Source of the DNA: Amorphophallus konjac
Lineage: Eukaryota > Streptophyta > Magnoliopsida > Alismatales > Araceae
DNA length: 64,000 nt
Assembly: GCA_022559845.1 (NCBI GenBank)
Contig: CM040123.1
Span: 320,707,933-320,771,932 of the forward strand
Direction: 5' to 3'
The notes under the pieces are model-generated. The model worked only from the letters and a program-made list of their open reading frames with translations, was not told the DNA's origin and did no database searches. The position numbers and the translations under genes are program-made. Shown here one piece after another: positions 34,237 through 46,626 of this stretch; position 1 is the stretch's first letter; each line of letters starts with the position of its first letter.

Positions 34237-35194
34237 ATTGTTGGGTCCCGTAGTGCAAGAACACGGATCTAGAGGGGGGGTGAATAGATCCTACTACTAT
34301 AAACTATGACCGATTAAAAACATAAACTAGCGCACATCAGAATTAACAAGATTGAAAAGATTGAGGAATTTAATCTAAACAGATTTAAACTTAATTCACT
34401 CAATCTCACCGAGCTCACACGATTGCATAAACAGATAAGATAGCGAAGCACACAAACACAAAGATCAAACCACAAGACACAGGGATTTTTAAGGTGGTTC
34501 GGGACCACGACGGGCTCCCTACGTCAACCCCTCACCAAACCCGGTGAGGCTTCACTCGGGGATAAATCCCCAAATGGAGACGACGCTCCAACCACACACG
34601 GGACGACCCCCACACACACATGGGGACACGCCCCAACACACACACAGACGGAGACGAAGTATCCCACACGATCCGATGACCGGATCACAAACACATACAC
34701 GATCCGACGACCGAATCACAACACACACACACACACGCTGCAACAACCGCAGCACAAAGACACAAACACGATCGCACAAAGGCGATCAAACACGACCGTA
34801 TACACAAACGGTCATACACACAAATATCTCTAATGTTTAGAAAATAAACACAAATATTCAAGCATGCTCAAACCCAAAATATAGATCATAGAACACATCA
34901 CAACGAACTGATAGAAGATATAGAAGTGGTCCCCCTTTGTTTTTCAAGGCCGGTTGATGATGTTCCTTGAGCCACGAGTTGGAGGGAAGCCGGATGAAGA
35001 CGATTCTTACGTCCCCTTGATCCTCTCTTCGATCCGCTCCTTTTCTTCTTCTTCAACGATCTCCAGATCTTCACGGAAGTAGATGATCTCCTCCTTGCAA
35101 GAGCTCCACCACGTTTTCCCCCTTTTCTTCGCCTATACGAAAGAACAAATGAGCTTTAGGGTTAATCTCTTTACAAATTCGGAGCACACATTAA

Positions 35195-35202
35195 TATATA
35201 TA
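35195..35202 (-). promoter_or_regulatory. TATA box of Copia-2 5' LTR
   Basis: TATATATA with flanks CTCC and TTAATGTG on the minus strand, conserved in both LTRs. The GTCGAC palindromes begin about 145 bases upstream. Confidence 0.55.
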
Positions 35203-35345
35203 GGAGACTGACCAAATGACCCATATACCCCTTCTAAAACGTATTTAAAACACCCTAACATGTTTAGGAACAATTTAGAGGTATGTTGGTAAGGTTTAAT
35301 AGTGTTTACAACGAGTTTTAAACACTTTCGCAAGTCCTGACCGGA

Positions 35346-35512
35346 AGGGGTCGACCCTGGGGTCGACCCTCGGCAACCAGGGTGCTGCCGGGGCCAAAAA
35401 AATGAACCAAGTTTACAGGGGTCGACCCTTGCAGTGGGTCGACCCCAGGGGTCGACCCATGCAGTGGCTGGGCATCCAGCCCAGGGGGGTCGACCCCTTC
35501 AACAGAGGGTCA
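35346..35512. repeat. GGGTCGACCC palindrome cluster, 5' LTR copy
   Basis: About five GTCGAC-centred palindromes, one unit fewer than in the 3' LTR copy, alternating with GCAGTGG. They sit where an enhancer would be expected in U3. Confidence 0.8.
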
Positions 35513-37035
35513 AGAAAATGCGATTTTAGCCCCGATTAAGTGCCGAAAAAATTCCCAAAAATTAAGAATTAATTACCATGAATTCCACAAAGTATTAAGA
35601 CCGTCTAAACCACATTTCAACAAGATTTATGAGAAAACATTAAGCACATTGTAAAGGCTCAAAAATCTCATTTTAAGGATGCATAAAACACTTCCAATGC
35701 AATGCAACCTCATGAAAGATGTTCATGAAAATGACCTGGAACTTAGCATAAAAATGGTTAGATGTTACCATCATCCACTTGACATGAGAGGGTTTAAAAA
35801 CCATCCTTGAACCTGTAAAAATATGATAAACCAAGATGTTAGATGATAATCAAAACTCATGAACCAAACATCAACTCTTTGAACTAGTTAACATAAAAAT
35901 ACATCATTAAACACATTCAAGCATGTAATTGACTTCTCAATTCAACCATCAGAAACATATTCACCATTTGACAAGGTTTTGATATGATGAACATGAATCT
36001 CTCACTTAATCAAATAAAATGACATAGGAGCTTAACCATTCAGTCACAAGGCAACAAAATCTTCAACAACAAAATGCTTCATCACACAAGTGTTAACAAA
36101 TATGCCAAATGCAAAGCATGCATAATATCATGGAACCACATTCATTCAAATGGCATTCTTGTTGATTAAAAGCTAACATTCATGAAGCATTATCTCAAGA
36201 GGAACATTGATGTAAACTTTCCAAATTAAATTATCATTAGTCCAAGAAACGAGCAAGCATCATTAAAAGCACATCCATCAAATTTCAAGTTACAAGGTTG
36301 AGGATATTTCAAGTCCAAAAATCTTATGTGGAAAATACATGAAAAACCCAACCAAGACTTTGAAAAACTATTTGATGAAATGAATGAAATATATAAGAGT
36401 CAACGCAATGCAATGAGTGAGTCAACTCCCTTTTTCAATAAGATCTTCATTGATACACTCCTTTGAGTTCCAAACATAAATCATGGATTTTGATCCTGCA
36501 AATCAAAATATTCAAGGCATGAGATCCTTAAAATACAAATCATTCATATAACTTTCAAACATGAACATAGTTAACTCCCTTTAAGAAGAAGAGCTTCATT
36601 GATGGACTCCTTAAGATTCCACGCATGAGCCATGAATTTGTGTTCCTACAAACCAACATAAATATAACATTAGTTCCTTAAACACCGAGAGTTCACATGG
36701 CTTTCAAGAGTAAACATCCTTAAATACAAATCATTCATATAACTTTCAAACATGAACAGAGTTAACTCCCTTTAAGAAGAAGAGCTTCATTGATGGACTC
36801 CTTAAGATTCCAAGTATGAGCCATGAAGTTGTGTTCCTACAAACCAACATAAATATAACATTAGTTCCTTGAACACCGAGAGTTCACATGGCTTTCAAGA
36901 GTAAACATTGACTCCATCTTTCAACTCATCAAATCAAGATATAAAACATGTTGCTCAATGAAACACATACACACACAAACACAATCGTTTTGATATCATT
37001 GAAACCAAGCACGAACTATGGGATACAACATATAG

Positions 37036-37693
37036 TTACTACACTTGTCTTCGCGCTAATTTGGGTTGTTTTTCTGTGTTCTCTACACATTTTACAGGTT
37101 TCACAGGTCTATAGCATGAGGCCCAAGTCTTCTGGCCGGCTGGAAGAAGTGGAGATCCAAAGTCCCAAAGTTCCTTTTCTGCGATTCTCTGGTGGTTATA
37201 TAGTGGAGCGCTAAGGTTTTCTGGCGGTTTATCGCCAGACCGCTATATCTCTGTGGCACGCCAGTCTTCGACCATCATTGTTCACAGAAGTGCAGTTTTC
37301 TCTCTCCCGTGGGCGGGTGTTGCATCCACCTATTTTTAAGGTATCCATCTTAGCTTTGGCTAGTTTAATACTTTGGTGGCGATCACATCTTTCTAGTTTG
37401 GGCAGTAGTCTCTCTCTCTCCCCATATCTCTTCTTTAGTTGCTTTTGCTTGCTTGTTTCACACCCACGGTGTGTGCTTTCTTTTATTCCTTTTGCTCCAC
37501 GCTCTGACGTCTGTTTTTCTTTTCCCTTGCTTAGTTCTGATAGAGATGGCATGCCCATGCTTAGATTTCATGCTGATTGCCTAGGTTCATGCTGCACATG
37601 TTCATAGGTTGGTTGCATATTGCACATTGCTTATTCATATTCCTATTGTTGACATCACATATCCATTTGTAAAGGAACCAATATAAACCAACA
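37036..37693 (+). repeat. Gypsy-3 5' LTR, second part
   Basis: Continues the LTR after Copia-2 and matches 55629-56286. It has further hairpin units near 37190-37270 (TGGCGGTTTATCGCCAGACCG) and ends AACCAACA. Confidence 0.9.
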
Positions 37694-38555
37694 GAAATTT
37701 TTTGGCGATCACGGTGGGACATCTAGTGCCAATCGTGTGGGATCTCTGTTTACCTGCTGTTCTTTATTTTACCCAGTTGCCCGTGTTTTCCCAGGATTTT
37801 CCCTTTATTTCCTGCTGTTTCTGGTTCTCTGGGTCTTCTGGCAGTCGGACGTTCGGCCGTTAAAGGCTTAAGAGCGGTCTATTATTAGACCGTCTCATCT
37901 CTCTGGCGCTCTCATATTAAACCGCCACTCCAGTGATAGGTACGCATCCCGAGGTGAAGTTTATTTCTACAGTTTCTGCTGTGATTTTTATATTTGGGTG
38001 CTATCTGGTCTCCTCCTTAGTTGTTTGGCATATTCATATCATTGTGTGCATATTGATTGCTAGTTTTAGGCTAGAATTTGCATGCACTCCGGTGCACATA
38101 GGGTCATTCACTATTCATACTTTAGATTGCATTCTCCTACCTTGGTGTATGAACCTCTCGTCTCCATATTCCTTTGGGCCGACTAGGAGATCACATCAGG
38201 GACCTCCATAAGTCCCCGCGAGCCGTGGATTCCCACACGGACGCCGGGCCGGTTGTACCTTTCCCACACCGTGTCTAGGATTGCATAAGTGAGGGAGTGA
38301 TTACATTTAGAGTTAACCAAGCCATATACCTCTTCCCTATTAAGAACCTATTGTTGAGAGCACATTTTAATCAAGCTACTAAGGTTCTAAAGGGGAAAAC
38401 AATTAAAAACTTTGAGCATCATCTAAACAACTTGGTTGACTTTGATTGTTTTTATCTTCTTCTCACTTACATCTTTGTTAAAACCATCTAGTTTAAGTCA
38501 CTCATTGTGTGTTTGTTTTGTGTTGTTTGCATTATTTCCAAGGTGTTGAATTTGC
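37694..38555 (+). promoter_or_regulatory. Gypsy-3 leader: primer site, hairpins, conserved segment
   Basis: TGGCGATCACGGTGGGAC (37703-37720) is a likely primer-binding site of the Tat type. Hairpin units occur at 37874-37925 (AGCGGTCTATTATTAGACCG). At about 38138-38262 lies the segment shared with the Tekay LTRs, containing GGGACCTCCATAAGTC and a hairpin with stem CCGTG (38223-38227), loop GATTCCCA and stem CACGG (38236-38240). It ends about 300 bases before gag, where retroviruses place their packaging signal. Confidence 0.6.
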
Positions 38556-40630
38556 ATGTGGAGTTGCTTTCGTTCACTAGAGTCATCTCCTAGGGGCAAT
38601 TCCTTTTCCAAGTTCTACTCCAATCCTCTCTTCGAGTCCGCTATGTCTTCCTTTGATCTCCCCCGTTCCCAAGAGGAGTCTCTTCCTCAAGGGCTTCTAG
38701 AGGATTCTTCTAGGGTTATCTCCTTCCATTCTGGAGAGGGGTCCATCCCTCCTCCGTCCTCCATCCCTATGGAGGGCACCCAGTCCACTCAATCCCTTCC
38801 TCCTCCTTCTGCCAATTCTATTCTCCAAATGATGGCCCAGTTGGATCCGGCCCAACTTCAGGCTGTTTATCAGGCCATGCAGGGGCCCAACACCCCACCT
38901 CCCACGATTACGCAAGGCCTATCTAATACTTCCATTGCTCAGCCTAGGGTTGATGGGTCCGCCATCCAGCCCAGCTCAATTGACCTTACTCCGGTCCAGC
39001 CCAGGACCATCAGATTTTCTACTTTGGAAGCGGCCAGTCTTCTGGGTCGGCCCATCAATCTGTTGACAAGGGAAAGACCATTCTCCCTTCTTCAATCCAA
39101 GCGATTCTTATCAGGCTATTCCATCGGTGCCGCAAGTTCTGGTCGGCCCATCCGATTTCATGCGCCCTCAGCAAGGGGCGGCCCAAGTCCATGCCAATAT
39201 GGGTCACTCTTCGGCCCAATATCCTTCTTATGGGCCTCCTCCTCCTCTTCCTTCTGTTTATCCTTCTGCTCCTCAGATTCAACCTCCTTCCTTCACTATC
39301 CCTACTCCATCTAGGGAGCAGGAGTTGTTAGATAAATGGGCCGCCATGCAACAACAACTTGACTTCCTCCAGAAGCGGGTTGGCCCACAATCCTTGGCAG
39401 ACGTTCCAGTTCCAAGCTTTCAAAATATTCGATTCCCCCACAATCCGAGCTCCCCAATTATCGCAAGTATGACGGGAACGGCAATCCCTTCATCCATGTG
39501 AGGGACTTTTTATATGAATCGGCTCAGTTTCAGTATGATGATCGCCTTATGGCGTACTTATTCCGCCGATCATTAGATGGGGTTGCACTTGAATGGTTTT
39601 ACTCTCTGCCACTGGAAGATGCCGAGAGTTTCAAGATAGTGAAGGACAAGTTCATTCAGAGGTTTCAAGACAGGGTCGGCCAGAATACTCTTTCACAGAC
39701 TTGGTGGCCGAGAAAATGAAACCAGACGAGGAGTTTGCTACTTATGCGATAGATGGAGGCAGATGGCCGCCAGGGTGCCAGGCCATATTCCGGAGAAGAG
39801 AAGGTCAAACTGTTGATTTCCAATGCTACTCCGACCTTCCGCAACATTCTGGCAATGAATGACATAGCAAATATGCACCAACTGTATAGCCGGGCGCGGT
39901 TCATTCAGACACAATTCAAGGATTCCCCCATACACTCACTCTTTGAGGCCCAAAAGCCCAAATACCATAAGAAACCTCAAGGGCCTGTCACCGAGGGGGT
40001 CCAAACGAATGAACAGGTGCAAGCCGTCACCTTCCCCTTCCAGTCCGCACCATTCCGCTTTCCGCAAAACCCCCGCACTCCCCAATTCTCCACCCCACAA
40101 AACACTCAACCACCTTCTCCATTCCACAAACCCTCCTACCTTCGCCGCTCCACAAAAACCATTCCCCGCTCTGCAACAACCTCCACAACCTCCGCAATAC
40201 CATAATGTCCCTCCACCCAACGGCTACACCAACAACAACAATAAGCGCCCGGGTCCGAAGAGAGCCCAGTACCCTCCTTTGCCTGAGTCCCTCACGGACA
40301 TCTTTTCGCTCTCATGTCAGTTAGTGCAATTCAGCTTCCTCCGGAACGGCCCGTCTGGAACCCGGCCGTTGATCAGACTAAGTATTGTATGTTCCACAGG
40401 CAGCCGGGGCATACCATTGAAGGATGTTTTCAGTTTAGAGATTTGGTCTATGACCTACATGAAGGACACATGATTGATTGGGCCGAGATGCACAAGGCCA
40501 TTGTAGAAATAAAAGAGAAGAGAAGGCAAGCGCCGAGGCAGCAAGTGCAGCAACAACAGGCACCGCCGCCGCAGCAGCAGCCACTACAGCAACAACCGCA
40601 GCCAGTTCAAGACTTGGGGATCCATCAGAA
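38556..40630 (+). pseudogene. Gypsy-3 gag, frameshifted
   Basis: Tat-type Gag. The N-terminal region (38556 to about 39100) is rich in Ser, Pro and Gln; the frame changes near 39120. A retrotransposon Gag core follows in pieces (DRLMAYLFRRSLDGVALEWF near 39540-39605; ISNATPTFRNILAMNDIANM near 39816-39875). A short CX2HX4HX4C-like motif (CMFHRQPGHTIEGC, about 40388-40430) with FRDLVYDLHEGHMIDW after it is typical of the Tat/Ogre group. At least four frame changes and one stop (39499-39501 region) break it. Confidence 0.82.
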
Positions 40631-41166
40631 CCCCATGCCGAATCATCCTCCGCTCCGCAGCCTCAGCCGCCGGCACCGGCTCAGGTTAATCTTGTTCAAC
40701 ACCCGGCTCTTGATGCCGGGTGGTCTTATGATGACGACGGTTCAGTACAACAAGTCTCGGCCCTCCACCACAACTACCGCGCCTCTTCCACTCCCACCAT
40801 CCTTACGCCCACATATCAAAACTCTCCTCCACCTGCTAGATCACTCGTCCTTCCATCCACTACCCCTTTTTCCTCCACTCCATCACCAACCTCTCGCCCA
40901 TTGCTCGTCACCCCCGCTACCATCACTACGACTAGCCCTCCGCCCACGCCTCCGCTTACCTTTACACCTCCACCTCCTCCTGCGCCCACTACCGTACCCA
41001 CAACTAACCCTCCGCCCATTATCCTTTCACCACAACCCGTTATCTCCACTCCCTCTCCCATTATTCTCACCGCACCCTCTTCCACGCCACTCATCCATCC
41101 CATCGGGCCCATTATACCGTCATCAGGTGCCGTGTCGGCACAGAACTCACCCTGCGGAGCGGGCGT
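40630..41166 (+). pseudogene. Gypsy-3 proline-rich Gag-protease linker
   Basis: A Pro/Thr/Ser-rich stretch that stays open on the plus strand for long distances because of composition. It links Gag to the protease. The frame in use changes near 40620 and again near 41150 (LRSGRLFHRN). A minus frame is also open here but has no domain. Confidence 0.6.
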
Positions 41167-42266
41167 TTGTTTCATCGCAATTATGCTTCTACTTCCAATC
41201 CCCAGCCTTCTCAACCGGCTGCCGATCAAGAAGAGACTGAGCCATTACCGGGTACCCAATATGATTTGTTGCATCACTTAGACCGGGTGCCCGCCAAAAT
41301 ATCTGTGCTAGAGCTTATAAAAAGATCTACCCTTCACCAAGGATGCACTGAGAATTTTCTTCAGAAGGTGATGGTTAGTGAAGATGTGACAGCTGACAGT
41401 TTACCTACAGCATTGGCTACTATTTCCAAGGGACCAGCAATCACATTCTCCGAGAACGAGCTAGCACCTCCGGAAGCTCAGCAGATGCCACTTTGCATTA
41501 CTATTATTTTGAACAAAGTCAGCATTGATGCGGCATTAGTAGACACAGGGGCATCTATCAATGTTTGCCCACTCAGCACTCTCAGGGCCTGCAATTTATC
41601 GGAAGAACTTCTACGGCCTACCCGACTACCATAGCAGCTTATGATAACTCACGGAGAGGATGTCACGGGGTTGTCACCATTCAGGCTGAGCTTGGGCCTC
41701 TTACTATGCCCATTGAATTTTATGTGTTGGACATCGACCCTATGTTCAAGGCTATCTTGGGTCGTCCGTGGATTGATACTCTTAGCGCCGTGCCATCCAC
41801 TGCTCATCAGTGCCTCAAATTCCCCTTTCAAGGGAGGGTGGTTAAGGTGAAAAGCTTGTCCACGGTCCAGTCAGTAAAGGCTATATCGGAGAAGATTTTG
41901 CCAACTCTGTGGCCCAGCACTCGGCCAGTTATTTCTATGTTGGATCTGGACTTTCCATGGGCTTATGCACCACGCAAGCCCGCCTCTACACTCGTCAACA
42001 TTAAAGTGAAGCCCCAGATCCGAGATTCCAAGGTCTGGGATATTATATTGAAATTAGGCTATCAACCGGGGAGAGGCCTCGGTGCACAATTACAAGGGTG
42101 GACCAAACCGGTCCCCAAAGGAAGAAAAATGAGCCGAAGGGGTCTCGGTTACCGAGAGTTCGCATTATCAATTTTGGGTGACTCAGGGCCACTTACCTGG
42201 GATTACCGCCAGCATTTCATAAAAGGGCCTCTCCAGCCAGGTACATTGAATCCACAGTCATCATAG
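41167..42266 (+). pseudogene. Gypsy-3 protease and G-patch region
   Basis: The aspartic protease is seen as LVDTGASINVCPLSTL; the DTGA motif (41541-41552) is intact. The second half lies in another frame (FYVLDIDPMFKAILGRPWID). It is followed by a G-patch-like motif (IILKLGYQPGRGLGAQLQGW, about 42033-42092), a glycine-rich RNA-binding module found in this position in Tat/Ogre elements. A frame change occurs near 41600. Confidence 0.82.
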
Positions 42267-43044
42267 TCCGAAAGGAAAACCACAGCTTGCACAATTGCCA
42301 GTCCGCCTCTATTGCCGAAGGGGCCAGTCGATGATATGCTCGACTACAGCCGAGCGTTTGCCAGGATGTTCCTTGAAGAAGATAGTTGCCAGAAGAATCA
42401 GGAAGTACGACTTGTGCAGTGGAAGCCGAAGAAACCAGCTGACCATCTGCGGGAGAAGGGGAGCTCACCCACTATCTTTACTTGGTCTCCCTCCCGTCTT
42501 ATGTCTCTCTTCCAGTAGCTGGAATCTATACCTCGTTCACCTCCGATCATGATTGATCCGTATTTCACGGAACTGCCAACGAGGTGTTGATTATACCTTG
42601 TGCATGTGGGCAATGCCCACCCATTGATCTCTCCACTATGTGGACCCCCTCCTCTAATCTCTCAGAAATGTGGTTCTCCTCTTCCGATCCATTTTTCGAT
42701 GTCTTGTTCCCATCTCTCTTCCCTCTCCAACTTCCTCCTCCACCATCTTCTTCCCCTCTTGCTACGTGATCTCCACTGATCTCCAAAAAAAACATCAAAT
42801 TTGAAACGGAGATTTCAGTGGAAGATTACGCTATCCTATCTCCATCTCCTCCAAGGGCATGAGGCTCCTGCTGCTTCTTTCCCATTAGATTTCCTTTCTC
42901 CTAGGTTAGAGTAGGGTCCGTCGAGTCTAGGAAGGTAGAGTCTATTAGGTCTAGAGAAGTAGGGTCTTGTTCTAGGTCGTCCAACCCTTCCTCGCTTGAG
43001 CCACGCCCGTTTGCGCGTCATTCCAAATCATTCTTGATAGGTTC
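42267..43044 (+). other. Degenerate linker before Gypsy-3 reverse transcriptase
   Basis: About 780 bases with many stops in all frames. One short stretch (DDMLDYSRAFARMFLEED, 42331-42384) looks like remnant coding sequence. The rest is CT-rich and shows no domain. Confidence 0.5.
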
Positions 43045-44650
43045 TTGCAGGATCTTGCTCAGCGATGTCACGCTCTTTTGAAGGTCCCAGAGTTCATAGC
43101 TACGGCGATTGTGATAGAAGATGATGAGGAATCAGAAGGGGTGTGGAGCGACGACGGACTAGGTGTATATAAAGTTCTGGATGAAAAAGACCCGATCGAT
43201 GATGAGGACAGCAACGTAGATGACACCGCCGACCTGTATGCGCAAGGATTAAAGAGATTCGACGAGCCATCGTCGGCGGTGGATGAACCTACAAAGGAAA
43301 TAAATCTTGGAACCGAAGAAGACCCAAGGCCCATTATCATTGCCGCTAATCTCCCTCGAAGTAGAAGAAGATCTAATCAAGGTTCTAAGGGAGTATAGCG
43401 ATTCTTTTGCCTGGTCTTATGAGGACATGCCGGGTCTTGACCCCTCTTTAGTGGAACATCGACTCGTACTTAAACCAGGGGCAACACCTGTAAACAAAGG
43501 TCAAGAAGATTTCACCCCCACATGGCCTTAAGGATTAAAGAAGAGGTCGACAAATTGTACAAGGCCAAGTTTATCAGAGTTGTCTTATATCCCCAGTGGG
43601 TGGCGAACATAGTCCCTGTCATCAAGAAAGATGGAAAGGTGCGCATTTGCATTGATTTCAGGGATCTTAACAAAGCATGTCCCAAAGATGATTTCCCGCT
43701 GCCTCACATAGATGTCTTGGTGGACAACACTCCGGGTATGAAGCTTTATCATTCATGGATGGTTATTCAGGATATAACCAGATCTGTCTCGCTCCGAGGA
43801 TCAAGAGAAAACCTCCTTCACCACGCCCTGGGGCACGTATTGCTATGTGGTCATGCCGTTTGATTGAAGAACGCTGGTGCCACTTATCAAAGGGCGATGA
43901 TGGCTATATTCCACGACATGATGCACATGTATATGGAAGCTTATGTGGATGACATCTTGGTGAAGTCAAGAACCAAGGAAGAACACCCCTCTATTCTGGC
44001 TAAGGTGCTGCAGAGAGCTAGGGAGTACAAGCTTAAAATGAATCCAAGAAGTGTATTTTTGGAGTCTCTTCAGGGAAGTTGTTAGGCTTTATAGTAAGCA
44101 AACGGGGATCCAGATTGATCCTAATAAAGCAAAGGCCGTCATGGACATGCCTCCGCCTAAGAATATCACGGAACTCCGAGGATTAATTGGTCGATTGAAA
44201 TTCATCAGAAGATTCATATCCCAACATTCTCAGAGGTGCCGCCCGTTTTATGAATTGCTAAAGGCGGGGGTCAAGTTTGAATGGAATCAAGATTGTCAAA
44301 AGGCCTATCAGGACTTAAAGGAATATTTGACCAATCCCCCAGTTTTGCAACCTCCTGTCCCTGGGAAACCCCTAATCCTATACATTCTGTCATTGAGGAC
44401 TCCCTAGGGGCGGTCTTAGCACAAGTAGACGATGAAGGCAAAGAGTGGGCAGCTTATTACCTTTCCAGGTTGTTTAACCCGGCTGAGGCCAAATACACAG
44501 CTATGGAGAAGACTTGTGCCGCCTTAGTGTGGGTAGCTCAGAAACTGAAATACTACTTTCTAGCCCACCCAGTTAGGTTGATCTCTAGAATGGACCCGAT
44601 CCGTTATCTCTTAGAAAAACCCATCCTTTCTAGTAGGTTAGCTCGCTAGC
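43045..44650 (+). pseudogene. Gypsy-3 reverse transcriptase and first RNase H
   Basis: Begins with the acidic linker EINLGTEEDPRP, then SFAWSYEDMPGLDPSLVEHR, the palm start WVANIVPVIKKDGKVRICID, NKACPKDDFPLPHIDVLVDN and the catalytic YVDD (43942-43953). Connection and RNase H follow (GLIGRLKFIRRFISQH; EWAAYYLSRLFNPAEAKYTA). Frame changes lie near 43380, 43500, 43760, 43860, 44070 and 44390, with a stop at 44647. The family normally has one continuous frame. Confidence 0.88.
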
Positions 44651-44799
44651 AGAGCTTCCTCTCTTAGTTTGATATCACATTCGTCGTTCAGAAGGCTATC
44701 AAAGGATATGCTATTGCTGAGCATCTTTCCCATCTTCCCATCCCCTACACAGACTCTATTCAGGACGATTTCTCTGATGAGCATCTCTCTGTCCTTACT

Positions 44800-45230
44800 C
44801 ATTATCCCTTCTGGTCTCTGCACTTTGATGGTGCGCTCAATTCTCAAGGCCGAGGGATAGGTGCCGTTCTGCTCACTCCGGAAGGGGTGACAATTCCCTT
44901 TGCTTACCAGCTCGATTTCCTGCTACCAACAACATCTCCGAGTATGAGGCTCTCCTAGCCGGATTGAAGCACGCCTACCTCTTAGGCGCGCGCTACTTAA
45001 ATATCATAGGAGATTCTCAGCTCGTTCTGCGGCAGGTTCTGTCCACTTACCGCACTCGTGACCCGAAGCTCAAGCCATATCAAGATTTGGTCACTCTCCT
45101 AGCTAGACAATTCCGCAAGTTGATCTATATCCATACTCCTCGATCTCAGAACATTCTTGCTGATGCACTGGCATCACTTGCTTCCTCTTTATCTTTCCCT
45201 CTCAGTCGAAGTACTGAGACTATCGTCGTT
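44800..45230 (+). pseudogene. Gypsy-3 second (archaeal-type) RNase H
   Basis: The second RNase H motif set is visible: FWSLHFDGALNSQGRGIGAV (44809-44868), then YLNIIGDSQLVLRQVL (about 44994-45041) and SQNILADALASLASS (about 45147-45190). A dual RNase H arrangement is the hallmark of the Tat lineage. A frame change lies near 44920, where the expected helix is out of frame. Confidence 0.85.
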
Positions 45231-46626
45231 CAGAGATTAGACGCACCCTCTCTTCAGGATCCTTGGTATCACAACCTTAGGAAGACTGTAGAGGCTAGGG
45301 CTGAGAAGGAAGATTTGAAGGAAGTATCTTTAACGGAATTGGAAGAGATCCTGGAAGAAGAAGAATTGCCATGGTACCATGAAATCGAGCTGTATTGCAA
45401 AGATGGATCGTTCCCTGAAGGGGCAAATGCCGAGCAGCGTAAGGCTATCAGAAGAGCCGCCTCGAAGTACACTATCATTGCTGGAGAACTATACAGGCGC
45501 GCTCTCAATGGAATGCTCATGAGATGCCTAGATGATGACGAAGCTTGGAAGGTGGCTGAAGCAGCCCATTCTAGTGAGTATGGAGGTCATGTTAATGGCC
45601 AGGCTCTAGCTAAGAAAATCCTTAGGCAGGGTTATTATTGGCATACTCTAGAAGAAGATTGCTCCCTCTATGTCCGGAGGTGTCTTAAATGCCAACTCCA
45701 CGCTGACAAAATCATGCTCCAGCTTCATCTCTACATCCTCTCTCTGCTCCTTGGCCATTCTCCATGTGGGCTTTCGACGTTGTCGGCCCGCTCGGTGATC
45801 CTAACTCTGAAACCAAGCAAAAATCCTTTATCCTTACCGCCACGGAGTACTTCACCAAGTGGGCCGAAGCGAAGCGTACGCAGAGATCAAAGCAACAACG
45901 GTGTGCCGCTTTATCATGAAGAATATCATCTCGCGGTTCGGAGTGCCAAGCAGCATCATCACCGACAATGGACCCCAGTCCATCTCTCAAGAGCTCAAGG
46001 ACCTATGTAAGAAGTTCAATATTGCATTGCATCATTCATCTCCATATTATCCTCAAGGCAACGGTCAAGCCGAGGCCACTAATAAAACCCTTCTTAAAAT
46101 CATAAAGAAAACATGTGAATCTCACAAATTTTTGATTGGCCTGAACGGTTAGTGGAAGCTCTATGGGCTTACCGCACCTCCGTCCGTACTCCCACGGGGC
46201 AAACCCCTATGCTCTCACCTACGGGATGGAGGCGGTGCTCCCATATGAGATCTTAGTCCCTTCCCTAAGGGTGCAGCTCGATAAGGAACTTAATCTCGAT
46301 GAACGTCGAGAGGCGTTGCTCGTCCAGTTGGAACTCTTAGATGAGAAGAGGATGAATGCGGCCGATCACGTGTCCGTTTATCAAAAGAGAGTTTCACGTT
46401 ATTTTCAAAAGAAGGTAATTGAACGCAAATTCAAGTAGGAGATATGGTTTTGAAACGCAAATTCATCAGGTCCGGAGGTCCTAGGTCCAAACTGCAACCA
46501 AACTGGGAAGGTCCGTTCGTCGTTAGAGAAGCTTATCCAGGGAACGCGTATCGCTTAGTCAACGCAGAAGGTGAGGAGCTCGCTCATGCTTGGAATGGGT
46601 TGTATCTTAAGCGCTTTTATCCCTAG
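45231..46626 (+). pseudogene. Gypsy-3 integrase, frameshifted
   Basis: The zinc-binding HHCC motif is intact (HSSEYGGHVNG, then CSLYVRRCLKCQ, about 45567-45693). The catalytic core is split: the first Asp lies in WAFDVVGPLGDP (about 45760-45800, another frame), the second in IITDNGPQ (about 45956-45980) and Glu in QGNGQAEATNKT (about 46054-46090). A stop near 46150 and a stop at 46436-46438 precede the GPY/F module (WEGPFVVREAYPGNAYRL, 46504-46557). The protein would insert element DNA into chromosomes. Confidence 0.87.

Larger units (their letters stand above)
26635..37030 (-). mobile_element. Copia-2: gag-only copia element nested in Gypsy-3
   Basis: A 10,396-bp element with duplication TATAG (26630-26634 and 37031-37035). 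Removing it restores the Gypsy-3 LTR, as shown by the uninterrupted copy near 55625. On the minus strand the order is 5' LTR (37030-34239), primer site, gag (34164-32068), about 2.6 kb without coding domains, polypurine tract, 3' LTR (29438-26635). No protease, integrase or reverse transcriptase is present, so it depended on a copia partner. Confidence 0.92.
34239..37030 (-). repeat. Copia-2 5' LTR (2,792 bp)
   Basis: On the minus strand it starts at 37030 with TGTTGTATCCC and ends at 34239 with GGGACCCAACA. It includes the 192-bp duplication (36524-36907), the palindrome cluster (35346-35512) and TATATATA (35195-35202). Transcription would start near 35165 and run leftward. Confidence 0.92.

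Noticed and set aside
40816..41229. A 137-codon Gly/Val-rich minus frame in Gypsy-3
   Set aside because: It is the complement of the proline-rich Gag linker; composition explains it.
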